Shown here piece by piece: positions 44,590-53,658 of a DNA stretch of 64,000 nucleotides. The stretch covers positions 496,001-560,000 of the forward strand of contig NZ_JBHRTO010000002.1 of the NCBI RefSeq assembly GCF_042646385.1. The letters run 5' to 3'. A program made the position numbers and the translations under genes. Below the pieces are notes generated by a model that ran no database searches, was not told the DNA's origin, and was given only the letters and a program-made list of their open reading frames with translations. This DNA is from Cypionkella sinensis (GTDB lineage Bacteria; Pseudomonadota; Alphaproteobacteria; Rhodobacterales; Rhodobacteraceae). Each line of letters begins with the position of its first letter. Position 1 is the first letter of the stretch.

Positions 44590-45578
44590 ACCGCCGCGAC
44601 GCGCTCAAGGCCGAGCCTGCCGAGTTTGGCTTTCTGGCCTTGATGCGTGAATTGGAGCGTGGCCAGCCGCAACATCCGCGGATTGGCCGCAATCAGACCA
44701 TGGCGCAGGAAGTGGTGCGGCTGGGGCAGGAACCGTTTCAGGCCTTCCCCGACCGCAACGTCAGCCAAGTGACGGAAACCGCAGGCGGAAAGCTGCGGGT
44801 GCGGTCGAATTTCCTTGGCTATTTCGGCCCGCAAGGGGCGCTGCCGATGAATACCACGGCAGAGGTGCAGCAGTGGTATATGTTCAAGGATGAGGCGTTC
44901 GTGCGCCTTGCCGATCTGTTCACCAACCGCTTTCAGCAGTTGTTCTTCCGGGCCTGGTCGGATGCGCGCGGCATCACCCAATATGACCACCCCGAGGATG
45001 ATCGGTTTCAGGCCTATGTCGGCGCCCCCGTGGGCCTTGCCTCGCCCGCCTTGCAGCGCCGTGGCACAGTGCCGGACATGGCGCGGCTGCCCTTGACGGG
45101 CATCGCGATGGCGCGGGTGAAAAGCCCGGTGCGGCTGCGGCAGATACTGGAAAGCCTGTGCGGGGTAAGCGTTGAGATTGAGGAGAATGTGCCGGTCTGG
45201 CTGGGGTTTGAGCCTTCGGATCTCACCCGGCTGGGGGCAGCGAATTCTGGCTTGGGGCGCGATTGCCGCTTGGGCAGCCGGGTGCAATCGGTGACAGAGA
45301 AAATCCGCGTCGCGGTGAGAACCGAAAGCCTGCCGCAGTATCAAAGTTTTCTGCCGGGTGGCACCAGCTTTCAGCGCCTGACCGAGCTTTTGTTCACATA
45401 CCTTGGCCATGAGACCGAGGTGGAAATCGCACCCTCTTTGCCCGCCGATCAGGTCAAAGGCATGGCCTTGGGCAAGTCGGGCGCGCTTGGCTGGACAGGC
45501 TGGATCGCGCCACCGCAAGCCCCTCCGGGCAGCTATAGGTCGGATGCGGTTTTCGCCTCGGACCGCCGCTCTGCCTGA
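44586..45578 (+). CDS. tssG: T6SS baseplate wedge protein TssG
   Basis: 330-residue TssG (ImpH/VasB). Family blocks visible are FGFLALMRELER (near residue 14), PRIGRNQTMAQEVVRLGQEP, NFLGYFGPQGALPMNTTAE and ETEVEIAPSLPADQV. Bridges TssF, TssK and VgrG in the wedge. ATG 44586 overlaps the tssF stop. 43 bases separate it from clpV. Confidence 0.95.
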   Translation: MNRRDALKAEPAEFGFLALMRELERGQPQHPRIGRNQTMAQEVVRLGQEPFQAFPDRNVSQVTETAGGKLRVRSNFLGYFGPQGALPMNTTAEVQQWYMFKDEAFVRLADLFTNRFQQLFFRAWSDARGITQYDHPEDDRFQAYVGAPVGLASPALQRRGTVPDMARLPLTGIAMARVKSPVRLRQILESLCGVSVEIEENVPVWLGFEPSDLTRLGAANSGLGRDCRLGSRVQSVTEKIRVAVRTESLPQYQSFLPGGTSFQRLTELLFTYLGHETEVEIAPSLPADQVKGMALGKSGALGWTGWIAPPQAPPGSYRSDAVFASDRRSA

Positions 45579-45621
45579 CTTCGCATTCTGACATTTGAAA
45601 ACTGATTTGAAGGGAAACACC

Positions 45622-48255
45622 ATGGCCGACATTAGCCTTGAAACCGTCGCCGGAAAGCTGAACCGGGTGGGGTATGATGCGTTTTTGCAATCCTTGCGCC
45701 ACGCCAAGAATGAGGGCAACCGCAATGTCGAGTTGTCGCATTGGCTGTTCCATATCGTGCAGAATCCGAAATCGGATATTTCGGCAACGCTGAACCACTT
45801 CAAACTCGACCGTGCCAAGCTGGAGCGTGATCTGGCCGCTGTGATCGACAGTTTCCGCAAAAGTGCGACCGAAATGCCCTCGGTATCCGAGTCGATGACC
45901 ACGGTGATGGATCACGGCTGGCGCTATGCCACGCTGCTGTTTGGCGAAGCGCAGATCAGAACCGGGCATATTCTGGTGGCGGCGCTGAAGGATAAAGAGG
46001 CGCGCGCCAAGCTGGTGCAGATGTCGAAAGTGTTCGGCGAGATCAACCCGGATACGCTGGTGAACGAAGCGCGTGGGGCGTGGAAGTACTCCGATGAGGA
46101 GGACATGCGCCCGATGGACGGCACCGGGGTGGGGCGCGCGCAGGCGGGTGCGGCGGCGGCGGGGGGCCAGACGGGCACCACTGCGCTCGATCGTTTCGCG
46201 GTGGATATGACGGCGGTGGCGGCATCCGGCAAGATGGACCCGATTGTCGGCCGGGATGAGGAAATCCGCCAGATCATCGACATTCTGCTGCGGCGTCGGC
46301 AGAACAACCCGATCCTGACGGGTGAGGCTGGGGTCGGCAAAACCGCCGTGGTCGAAGGCTTTGCGCAACGATTGGCTGCGGGCGATGTGCCGCCGAAATT
46401 GCAGGGCAACAAGCTTTACATGCTCGATTTGGGGCTGATGCAGGCCGGGGCCAGCATGAAGGGCGAGTTTGAACAGCGCCTGCGGAGCGTGATTGACGAG
46501 GTGCAGGGCAGCCCCGTGCCGATCATCCTGTTCATTGACGAGATTCACACCCTGATGGGCGCGGGCGGGGCGGCTGGCACCGGCGATGCGGCGAACCTTT
46601 TGAAACCGGCACTGGCGCGCGGCACCCTGCGCACGGTGGGGGCTACGACATGGATGGAGTATGCGAAATACTTCGAGAAAGACCCGGCGATGACCCGGCG
46701 CTTCCAGCCGATCACCATTGACGAGCCTTCCACCGACCGCGCCTGCTACATGCTGCGCGGTATCCTTGCGCCGATGGAAAAGCACCACGGCGTGCGGATT
46801 TCGGACGAGGCTGTGGTGGCGGCGGTGAACCTTTCGGCCCGCTATATCCCGTCGCGGCAGTTGCCCGATAAGGCGGTGTCGCTGCTGGATACCGCCTGTG
46901 CGCGGGTGGCGATCAGCCAATCGACCACGCCCGCCAAGGTGCAGGATCTGCGGGTGAAGATTCAGGCACTGGCGTCTGAGATTGCTGCGAAGGAAGCCCA
47001 GCGTGATCTGGGCGAGGTGAACGAGGAACGCATCACCGAAGCGCAGGCCGAACAGGCGGCGGCCGAGGCCGAATTGGCTGTGACCGAGGCGATGTATACG
47101 GGCGAAAAGGCCAAGGTCGATGAGATTTTGGCCCTGCGCGCCGCGCTGACCGAGGAAGGCGCTGATGCGGCCACCCTGCGCGGTGAACTCGCGGGCAAGA
47201 TGACCGGGCTTGAGGAAACCAAGCCGGATGACCGGATGGTCTATGCCCATGTAGATGCGCAATCGGTGGCCTCGATCATCTCGGATTGGACGGGGATTCC
47301 GGCGGGCCGCATGGTGTCGGACGAATTGCAGATGATCCTGACGCTGGGCGACCGGCTGAAAGAACGGGTGATCGGGCAGGATCACGGGCTGGAGATGATC
47401 GCCAAGCGCATCGAGACCTCCAGCGCCAAGCTGTCGAACCCGAACAAGCCGATTGGGGTGTTCATGCTGTGCGGCCCTTCTGGTGTGGGGAAAACCGAAA
47501 CCGCGCTGGCCTTGGCCGAGGCGGTTTATGGCGGCGAGCAGAACATCATCACCATCAACATGAGCGAGTTCCAAGAGGCCCATACCGTCAGCCTGCTGAA
47601 AGGCGCGCCCCCCGGCTATGTCGGCTATGGCGAGGGCGGGCGGTTGACCGAAGCGGTCCGGCGCAAACCGCATTCGGTCGTGCTGCTAGATGAGGTCGAA
47701 AAGGCCCATTCTGATGTGCATGAGCTGTTCTTTCAGGTGTTCGACAAGGGCATCATGGAGGATGGCTCGGGCCGCCCGATCAACTTCAAGAACACTCTGA
47801 TCCTGCTGACCAGCAATGTCGGCACCGAAGTGATCATGGATATGGCCGAAAAGGGCGAAACCCGGCCTGCGGTCGAGGAATTGTCCGAGGCGATGAAGCC
47901 CTATCTGACACGTGTATTCCCGCCCGCCCTGCTGGGCCGCATCGTGACGATCCCGTATTTCCCGCTGTCTGCCGAGGTGCTGTCGGGCATCGTCAAACTG
48001 AAGCTGAAAGCCATCGTGCGGCGGATGAAGGAAAACCATGGCGCTGTGATGACCGTGTCGCCCGAGGTGATGGCCTATCTGGTCGATCAGTGCAAAGACC
48101 CGGATTCGGGTGGCCGCATGGTCGATAACATCATCACCAACACCATCCTGCCCGACCTCTCGCGCGAGGTGTTGTCGCGGATGGTGACGCAGACGCCTAT
48201 CAAGACGGTGGAGATCGTGATGAAAGACGGGGCTATCGGTTACGATTTCGCCTGA
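45622..48255 (+). CDS. clpV: T6SS sheath-recycling AAA+ ATPase ClpV (TssH)
   Basis: 877 residues: Clp N-domain (~1-150) that binds the TssC N-terminus, AAA1 with Walker A GEAGVGKTAV and Walker B ILFIDEIHT, a coiled middle domain (~400-520), AAA2 with GPSGVGKTET and VLLDEVEKAH, and the C-terminal D2-small domain. It strips contracted sheath for reuse. The ATG at 45622 has AAGGG eight bases ahead; an in-frame ATG-like start at 45595 would add an atypical nine residues. Last gene of the locus. Confidence 0.97.
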   Translation: MADISLETVAGKLNRVGYDAFLQSLRHAKNEGNRNVELSHWLFHIVQNPKSDISATLNHFKLDRAKLERDLAAVIDSFRKSATEMPSVSESMTTVMDHGWRYATLLFGEAQIRTGHILVAALKDKEARAKLVQMSKVFGEINPDTLVNEARGAWKYSDEEDMRPMDGTGVGRAQAGAAAAGGQTGTTALDRFAVDMTAVAASGKMDPIVGRDEEIRQIIDILLRRRQNNPILTGEAGVGKTAVVEGFAQRLAAGDVPPKLQGNKLYMLDLGLMQAGASMKGEFEQRLRSVIDEVQGSPVPIILFIDEIHTLMGAGGAAGTGDAANLLKPALARGTLRTVGATTWMEYAKYFEKDPAMTRRFQPITIDEPSTDRACYMLRGILAPMEKHHGVRISDEAVVAAVNLSARYIPSRQLPDKAVSLLDTACARVAISQSTTPAKVQDLRVKIQALASEIAAKEAQRDLGEVNEERITEAQAEQAAAEAELAVTEAMYTGEKAKVDEILALRAALTEEGADAATLRGELAGKMTGLEETKPDDRMVYAHVDAQSVASIISDWTGIPAGRMVSDELQMILTLGDRLKERVIGQDHGLEMIAKRIETSSAKLSNPNKPIGVFMLCGPSGVGKTETALALAEAVYGGEQNIITINMSEFQEAHTVSLLKGAPPGYVGYGEGGRLTEAVRRKPHSVVLLDEVEKAHSDVHELFFQVFDKGIMEDGSGRPINFKNTLILLTSNVGTEVIMDMAEKGETRPAVEELSEAMKPYLTRVFPPALLGRIVTIPYFPLSAEVLSGIVKLKLKAIVRRMKENHGAVMTVSPEVMAYLVDQCKDPDSGGRMVDNIITNTILPDLSREVLSRMVTQTPIKTVEIVMKDGAIGYDFA

Positions 48256-48260
48256 GTGGC

Positions 48261-48442
48261 GGTGCCTGCAAGCAGGCACCCTACGGGATATGTATCTTCC
48301 CATCTGGGAATGACTTGTGTGGCGGAATAGGAAAGACACCATATGTTGTGGTGACAGGGTGCTGGTTTTGATCATTGGGCAGTGGTGCGTGCAAGCACGC
48401 ACCCTACGGTCATATTTGGTAGGGTGTGTGCTTGCACGCACC
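48261..48442. repeat. REP-like palindromes (three copies) between clpV and the M23 gene
   Basis: Copy 1 GGTGCCTGC-AA-GCAGGCACC (48261-48280) followed by CTACGG. Copy 2 GGTGCGTGC-AA-GCACGCACC (48384-48403) followed by CTACGG. Copy 3 is inverted, GGGTGTGTGC-TT-GCACGCACCC (48422-48443). Copies 2 and 3 with their CTAC/GTAG flanks make 24-base inverted arms (48384-48407 and 48419-48442, one mismatch) around 11 bases. They can also serve as a bidirectional terminator between these convergent genes. Confidence 0.75.
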
Positions 48443-48446
48443 CTCC

Positions 48447-50705
48447 TCAGATCGGAGTGCCCAGCAGGCCTGCGATGATCTTTTGGTAGGCCAGCACTTC
48501 GGGCGGGGTGGCGGCGACGGCGGGCAGGCTGGAGCCGCCCTTGCGGCTCATCTTCAGCTCGGCCCATTCCTTGACATAGGCAATGGTGCGCCCGGCCAGG
48601 AACGGGTTGGCCTTGACCACGCCTGCCCCCATCACATCGCCCACCAACTGATCATCCTGTGCGTTCAGCACCATATTGGCCCCCTCGGCGCCAAGGAAAT
48701 GGCACAGGTATAGCCGCCCCGCCGTGATGTCATGCCCCCGCGCGCGCAGATAGCTTTCGCCCTCACGCGCGAGGGCCGTCACCATCTCGCGGCTGATGGT
48801 GGGATCGGTGCGCAGCGCGAGCAGGCTGGCGCGGTCCATCGTGCTGGCCAGATCGGGGCGGTATTGCTGCATCATCCGCAGCCATGTGCTTTCAATAAAC
48901 TGGCCCAATCCCACGGCGCTGGAAAGCGGATTGGCGGCATCGGCCTTGCCGCCCGATTCCACCCGGATGATCTGATCCACCAACACTTCCACCGCCGAGC
49001 CGCCGCCATCGGCCACCACTGCAGCCCCACCCACCAACGGATCAACCGCGACGCCGTTCTCATACAACTCGAAATGCAGATGCGGCCCGGTCGATTGCCC
49101 GGTGGTGCCGATATAGCCGATCAACTGCCCCGCCGTCACTGCCATGCCCGCCTTGATGCCATCGGCAAAGGCCGAAAGATGCGCATAGCGGGTTTCCAGA
49201 TTGCCGGGATGGCTGATCTTGATCAGGTTGCCATAGGTGCCGCCATCGCCCGCCGCCAGAATGGTGCCGCCGAACGCTGCCACCACGGGCGTGCCAATTG
49301 GGGCGGCCCAATCGGTGCCCTTGTGCAGCTTCAACACCTTGAGGATAGGGTGCATCCGGGGGCCAAAGCGCGAGGTCAGCACGCCCTTCGCAGGCGTTAC
49401 AAACCCCGCCCGCAAGGAAACACCCCCGCCTGCCGCGCCGCCGCCGCCGCTGGTGCCGGGGCCAAAGCAGGTGTAATCCTCTTTCCCGGCAGGCTTGAAG
49501 ACATGACATTCCAGCACCTTGCCCTCGCCCTTGATCGCGGCATAGAGCACCTGACCGGGGCCGGAGCCGCCCGTGCCCGGATTGCGCGAATAGAGCAGCG
49601 TCATCTTGTCGCCGGGGGCGGCGAAGCTATCCATATCAAAGGCTTGGCTCATCATCACGATGGTTTCGGCCACCACCGCCGAAGGCACACCGTTACGGAT
49701 CGCCGCCGAATAGAACGCATCCAGCATCCGGTATTTGCGGCTTGTATCTATATCCGCTGCCGCCTGATCCCCGGCAAAGCTGAACAGATCTTCCTCGACC
49801 CAGGGGTCCGCAGAGGTCACGACGTTGCCTGCATCATTGATGGCGACCGAGCCGAAGTAATCGGTCTTGGTGTAAAGCGAGGCCTGCACCGGCACCATAA
49901 TCCCGCTGCGGTTCGCCGCCCGCACCGCGAGAATCTTGCCCGGCCCAAGGCTGGCAAATTCGGGCACCAGCACCGCCGCCGCTTCGGCAAACCGCTTGGC
50001 GGCGGCTGCATCCATGCCGTTCCCGGCCATCAGGGCGGCAAGGTCGGTGGTGTCTTTCAACCGCAGAAAAGTATCCTGATAGGGTGGCTTGCGCTGACCT
50101 TCCGGCAGGATGAAATTGACGCTGGTGGTGTTCTCGATCCGGGTTTTGACATAGGTTTCGAGCGTGGTCGTCCCATCCATATTCTCGCCCCAACTGGCAT
50201 CACCATCCGCCACCACCACGGTTTCCGCAGGCTGCTCCGAGGGCGCTTGCGGTTTCGGCAAGGCTGTGGGTGCCGCGCGCTGCGCCTGAAAATAGGCGAA
50301 ATCCTCGCGGCTCGACGGCAGTGTTGTGATCAGCTTTTCCTCGCCCGTGATCAGATCATCGCTCAGCAGCGACAGCTCATCGCCCGCCCGCTCTGCCGGT
50401 ATGTCGATGGGGCGCAACAGTTTGCGGGTTTTCAGCGCAGCCCCGGTGTCAAAGCGCAGCACCATCGGATCGCCCGCCAGATCGACAAAGGCCGAGACAT
50501 AGGCGGCAGGCGGGGTATCGTCGGCCACATCCACCGGCGCATCAGGGGTGCCCACCGTGACCACGCCGCCGAGGTATAGCGCCACCGCCACCCCGCACAG
50601 CGCCACCACCGCCCCGATCCACAGCACCACACGCACCGCCACGGCATTGCTGCGCCGCTGCGCCGAACGCGCGCGGGCGGCTTTGAAACGGGGGTCGATA
50701 TCCAT
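48447..50705 (-). CDS. Membrane-anchored M23 endopeptidase with C-terminal lytic transglycosylase-like domain
   Basis: 752 residues: short basic cytoplasmic N-terminus, one membrane helix (~22-45), a large middle region (~50-400) seen in M23 envelope proteins, a LytM/M23 domain with Zn residues in HKGTDWAAP and GPHLHFELYENG, and a C-terminal SLT-like domain (IIRVESGGKAD, SAVGLGQFIESTW). It should cut peptide cross-links and glycan strands in the periplasm. Start ATG 50705 follows AAGG; longer reading to 50768 is unlikely. It faces clpV across REP elements; a role making holes for T6SS assembly is attractive but inferred. Alternatively a general wall hydrolase. Confidence 0.88.
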   Translation of the reverse strand: MDIDPRFKAARARSAQRRSNAVAVRVVLWIGAVVALCGVAVALYLGGVVTVGTPDAPVDVADDTPPAAYVSAFVDLAGDPMVLRFDTGAALKTRKLLRPIDIPAERAGDELSLLSDDLITGEEKLITTLPSSREDFAYFQAQRAAPTALPKPQAPSEQPAETVVVADGDASWGENMDGTTTLETYVKTRIENTTSVNFILPEGQRKPPYQDTFLRLKDTTDLAALMAGNGMDAAAAKRFAEAAAVLVPEFASLGPGKILAVRAANRSGIMVPVQASLYTKTDYFGSVAINDAGNVVTSADPWVEEDLFSFAGDQAAADIDTSRKYRMLDAFYSAAIRNGVPSAVVAETIVMMSQAFDMDSFAAPGDKMTLLYSRNPGTGGSGPGQVLYAAIKGEGKVLECHVFKPAGKEDYTCFGPGTSGGGGAAGGGVSLRAGFVTPAKGVLTSRFGPRMHPILKVLKLHKGTDWAAPIGTPVVAAFGGTILAAGDGGTYGNLIKISHPGNLETRYAHLSAFADGIKAGMAVTAGQLIGYIGTTGQSTGPHLHFELYENGVAVDPLVGGAAVVADGGGSAVEVLVDQIIRVESGGKADAANPLSSAVGLGQFIESTWLRMMQQYRPDLASTMDRASLLALRTDPTISREMVTALAREGESYLRARGHDITAGRLYLCHFLGAEGANMVLNAQDDQLVGDVMGAGVVKANPFLAGRTIAYVKEWAELKMSRKGGSSLPAVAATPPEVLAYQKIIAGLLGTPI

Positions 50706-50805
50706 GCCAACCTTGCCGGAAACGCGCTGAAATTCTGCCAATAATCCTGCCAGCCTAGCGCAGCGCAACTCAACTGGCTAGCGGCTGAAAACCGCTAAAA
50801 CTTGT

Positions 50806-50872
50806 CTAAAATTGTCATCCTCTGCGCGCAAATATCCTCGGGGTGAGGCGAAGCCGAGGGGGCGAGCCCCCT
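50806..50872 (-). repeat. Dispersed GC-hairpin intergenic repeat, copy D
   Basis: The plus-strand sequence CTAAAATTGTCATCCTCT (50806-50823) is the exact complement of the 18-base tail AGAGGATGACAATTTTAG of copy B at 21757-21774. It is followed by AATATCC and GC hairpins, including AGGGGG-CGAG-CCCCCT (50857-50872) that overlaps the DUF1036 stop and can terminate that gene. Confidence 0.7.
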
Positions 50873-51269
50873 ATTGCGTTGCCGCCAGAAACAACGTCCA
50901 GCGCTGGGTTTTCAGCGTATCCACCTCGATGAACCCCGCAGAAATATCGCCGCGTGACCAGCATTCATTGATCCCCCGGATCGAAAACTTGCGCGGTGAG
51001 ATGCACATCTGCGTCGTGCCGTTCAAAATCGGCTGGCCGAACACATCCTGCGCGTAAAGATAGATGTAGCGGCTGGCGAGTTCTTCCTTGATTACATTGG
51101 CACATTGGTTCGGGCCGATGGTCCACCAGCCCTCGGTCTGAAACTCGCCCGCCACATCCTGCCCGATGGCGACGTTGACCACATCAAAACTTTGGTTGCA
51201 CACGGCAAATTCCGCCGCCGCAGGGGTGGCAAGACACAGGCCGGACAGCAAGAGCAACACGCGGATCAT
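50871..51269 (-). CDS. Secreted DUF1036 protein
   Basis: 132-residue precursor with an N-terminal signal peptide (MIRVLLLLSGLCLATPAAA, cut after AAA) and a DUF1036 domain: FAVCNQSFDVVNVAIG, a WWTIGPNQCANV Trp/Cys motif, YIYLYAQD and CISPRKFSI. Cysteines could form disulfides, fitting a periplasmic location. The frame extends to 51407 but the signal peptide fixes the start at 51269. Downstream on the minus strand lies the M23 gene after a 165-base gap with repeat D. Function of the family is unknown to me. Confidence 0.87.
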   Translation of the reverse strand: MIRVLLLLSGLCLATPAAAEFAVCNQSFDVVNVAIGQDVAGEFQTEGWWTIGPNQCANVIKEELASRYIYLYAQDVFGQPILNGTTQMCISPRKFSIRGINECWSRGDISAGFIEVDTLKTQRWTLFLAATQ

Positions 51270-51390
51270 CGCACCAGCATAGCCGCCCGCGCGGCTTGCG
51301 CAAAGAGACAAGGCGCGACGTTTTCTGTCGCAACCCAACCAGACCACAGGGGCGATCCTTGCCAGATTGAACGGGCAAGATGGAGGCAGC

Positions 51391-52572
51391 ATGAAGATCA
51401 AGGCCATTCGCGCAACCCCGGTACTGATCCCGCTTGAGGCGCCGTATCTTTGGTCTTACGGCGCGCTGGATGGCTTCACCAAGACCATTGTCGAGGTGGA
51501 AACCAGCGATGGCGTGATCGGGATTGCCGAAGCGCCCAGCCATGGCTCGGCTGCGATCATCCTGCGGATGGCCGAGGCTTTGGTGGGCCACGACCCGCTG
51601 GATATGGCGGGGCTGGAACGCCGCGTGCTGCCGTCGATGCCCGCCAATCATTCTGTCACCGACTATGCCACCCGCGCTGCCTGGGGTGGGATCGAGATCG
51701 CGCTGTGGGATTTGCGCGGCAAGCTGTGGGGGCAGCCCGTGGCAAATCTGTTGGGCGGCATTCAAAGCAGTGAAATCCCCTTCACCGATTACTTTTCCTA
51801 CCGCTTGCCGCAGAACGGCAAAGGCGGTGAAGCCAGCGTGCAGGCGGTGGTGGATTACTGCCTGTCCTTGCGCGAGGCGCATGGCACGACATGGTTTGAG
51901 GGCAAGGTCTCGGACCCCGATCTGAACGCCAATATCCGGCTGATTCAGGCACTACGCGCCGCCTTGGGCGAAGATGCCATGCTGCGCATCGACAGCAATC
52001 AGGCGTTCTCGCTGCCGTCCTGCCTGCATCTGGCCCCGGCGTTCGAAGAGTTGAACATCCGCAACTGGGAAGACCCCACCCCGGATTGGACGGCGATGAA
52101 ACGCTTGCGGGCGCGCACCACGATCCCGTTCTCGGGCCACAACACCGACATCGGCAAAGCCATGGCCTACGGCGTGCCGGATGCCATCGTCTCGGATGTG
52201 GCGGGGTTTGGCGGTTTTTCGGCAATGCTGCGGTTTGTCAGCGGTTGTCAGGCGGCTGGGATTGATTTCTGGTGCTATTCGGGCGGTTCAGGGCTGGAAA
52301 CTGCCGCCTATCTGCACGCCTGCGCGGCGCATCCGCATATCCGCGAACCGAACCAGTCGCTACTGCGCCAACAGCCACATGACGTGATCGTCGAAGGCCC
52401 GTTCAGCCCGAAGCACAACCACATCACTCTGCCAACCGGGCCGGGGCTGGGGGTGACGCTGGACGGCGACCGCGTGGCCTATTGCGCGCGGCTTTTGGTG
52501 GAAAACGGTGTGCCGAACAAGTATCACGACCCAGACGCCCCCGGCCAGATGCGCCGGATGCCGCTGATCTGA
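51391..52572 (+). CDS. Enolase-superfamily enzyme (mandelate racemase/muconate lactonizing type)
   Basis: 393 residues with N-terminal capping domain and TIM barrel. The barrel shows a Lys after strand 2 (FEGKVSDP), metal-ligand Asp in RIDSNQAF, Glu in NWEDPTPDW, and third-ligand Asp in VSDVAGFGG; a possible base His is in FSGHNTD. These enzymes abstract an alpha-proton from a carboxylate: sugar-acid dehydratase, racemase or cycloisomerase. Substrate cannot be assigned. GGAGG at 51382-51386 fixes the ATG. It stands alone, divergent from the DUF1036 gene and followed by a capsule-type gene. Confidence 0.88.
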   Translation: MKIKAIRATPVLIPLEAPYLWSYGALDGFTKTIVEVETSDGVIGIAEAPSHGSAAIILRMAEALVGHDPLDMAGLERRVLPSMPANHSVTDYATRAAWGGIEIALWDLRGKLWGQPVANLLGGIQSSEIPFTDYFSYRLPQNGKGGEASVQAVVDYCLSLREAHGTTWFEGKVSDPDLNANIRLIQALRAALGEDAMLRIDSNQAFSLPSCLHLAPAFEELNIRNWEDPTPDWTAMKRLRARTTIPFSGHNTDIGKAMAYGVPDAIVSDVAGFGGFSAMLRFVSGCQAAGIDFWCYSGGSGLETAAYLHACAAHPHIREPNQSLLRQQPHDVIVEGPFSPKHNHITLPTGPGLGVTLDGDRVAYCARLLVENGVPNKYHDPDAPGQMRRMPLI

Positions 52573-52617
52573 CGAGAGCCATTCGACGCGGGCTCTGGCT
52601 GTGTGTGAGAGTGCCCG

Positions 52618-53607
52618 ATGCCCCGTTTTGCCGTTTTGCCCGCCACACCCCCCGATACCCTGCCCGCCAGCGTGATCGTGCATGCCGGGGAAAGCTGGTA
52701 TCAGGATGTGGCGCTGGGGCGGTTTGATTTCTTTGAAAAGCTGGGCCACAGGGCGCAAGAAGAGGGCCTGACTGCGCTGCTTGCCCCCAGCGAAAGCGCG
52801 GTTTCGGCCCAGCTTTTGCAGGACAGACGGCATGTTCATATTCTGATCGGCCCGCGCGCGCCGATTGGGCCAGGAATCCTGCATGCCCATCCGGGTTATC
52901 TGCGCGGGTTCTGGTATCTGGATCCGGTGGGGGTCAACATGGCCTCGTCGTTGATCCGTCGCGCGTTCAAACCCGATCAGATCGACGCCAAGGCCGCGCG
53001 GTTTTTCTTCAACGGCGTGGCCGGCTGGAACCTGCGGCAGAACGTGTCAAAGTTCCCTCAGGCCGAGCGGCGCGTGCTGCCCGCAGCCTTTGCCACCCTG
53101 TTCCTGCAGGACATTGAGCATTTCGCCAGCCCGGTGCATTACATTGAAACCACGAAGATGCTGAAGCTGGTCGCGCGCGAAGCCGATGGCGCGCGGGTTT
53201 ATGTCAAACTGCATCCGCTGCAGCGCGCGGAAACGGTGGCCTGGGTGCAGCAGCAAGCGCGCAAGCTGGCCAATCTGGTGATCTCTGACGCCTCGGTGCA
53301 TGATCTGGCGCAGGCCGCGCAGATGGTGGTGACGCAGAACTCTGCGGCGGGGTTTGAGGCCTTGATGCAGAAAAAGCCCGTCATCACCTGCGCGCAATGC
53401 GACTATCATCATGCAACCGTGGTGGCAAACCGCCCCGCGCTTTTGGTGCAGGCCCTGCATAGTGCGACCCTGTCGCATGCAGGGTTTGACTATGAGAAAT
53501 ACCTTTACTGGTTTCTGGCGCAGAACCTGCTGGAACCTGCCAAGCCGGAATTTCCCGATCTGGCTTGGGCGCGGATTAAGGCGGCGCAAGCGGCGGCGCT
53601 GGCTTGA
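52618..53607 (+). CDS. Capsule-polysaccharide-type glycosyltransferase (KpsS/KpsC-like)
   Basis: 329-residue soluble protein resembling the capsule synthesis family that builds the Kdo linker of group 2 capsules. Blocks such as VYVKLHPLQ, LVISDASVHDLAQAAQMVVTQNSAAGFEALMQKKPVI and the preceding FLQDIEHF fit the nucleotide-sugar-binding half of KpsS-like enzymes. No kps transport genes flank it, so a lone modification role is possible. It begins 46 bases after the enolase-type gene, in the same direction, with GAGAG upstream of ATG 52618. Confidence 0.78.
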   Translation: MPRFAVLPATPPDTLPASVIVHAGESWYQDVALGRFDFFEKLGHRAQEEGLTALLAPSESAVSAQLLQDRRHVHILIGPRAPIGPGILHAHPGYLRGFWYLDPVGVNMASSLIRRAFKPDQIDAKAARFFFNGVAGWNLRQNVSKFPQAERRVLPAAFATLFLQDIEHFASPVHYIETTKMLKLVAREADGARVYVKLHPLQRAETVAWVQQQARKLANLVISDASVHDLAQAAQMVVTQNSAAGFEALMQKKPVITCAQCDYHHATVVANRPALLVQALHSATLSHAGFDYEKYLYWFLAQNLLEPAKPEFPDLAWARIKAAQAAALA

Positions 53608-53658
53608 ACGCGGAAAATGCGCTAGACTGCGACGCATTATTTGCATGAGGTATTTGCG

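Noticed and set aside
45454..47673. A 739-codon open frame antisense to clpV
   Set aside because: Same shadow effect; no recognisable domain and no ribosome site, while clpV is intact on the other strand.
29799..48255. A PAAR or TssJ gene hidden in the gaps of the locus
   Set aside because: The gaps are under 125 bases and the only extra frame is the 36-residue membrane peptide, which lacks a lipobox and PAAR motifs.
48732..50579. A 615-codon plus-strand frame over the M23 gene
   Set aside because: Antisense shadow; composition unlike a protein and the minus-strand M23/SLT motifs are exact.
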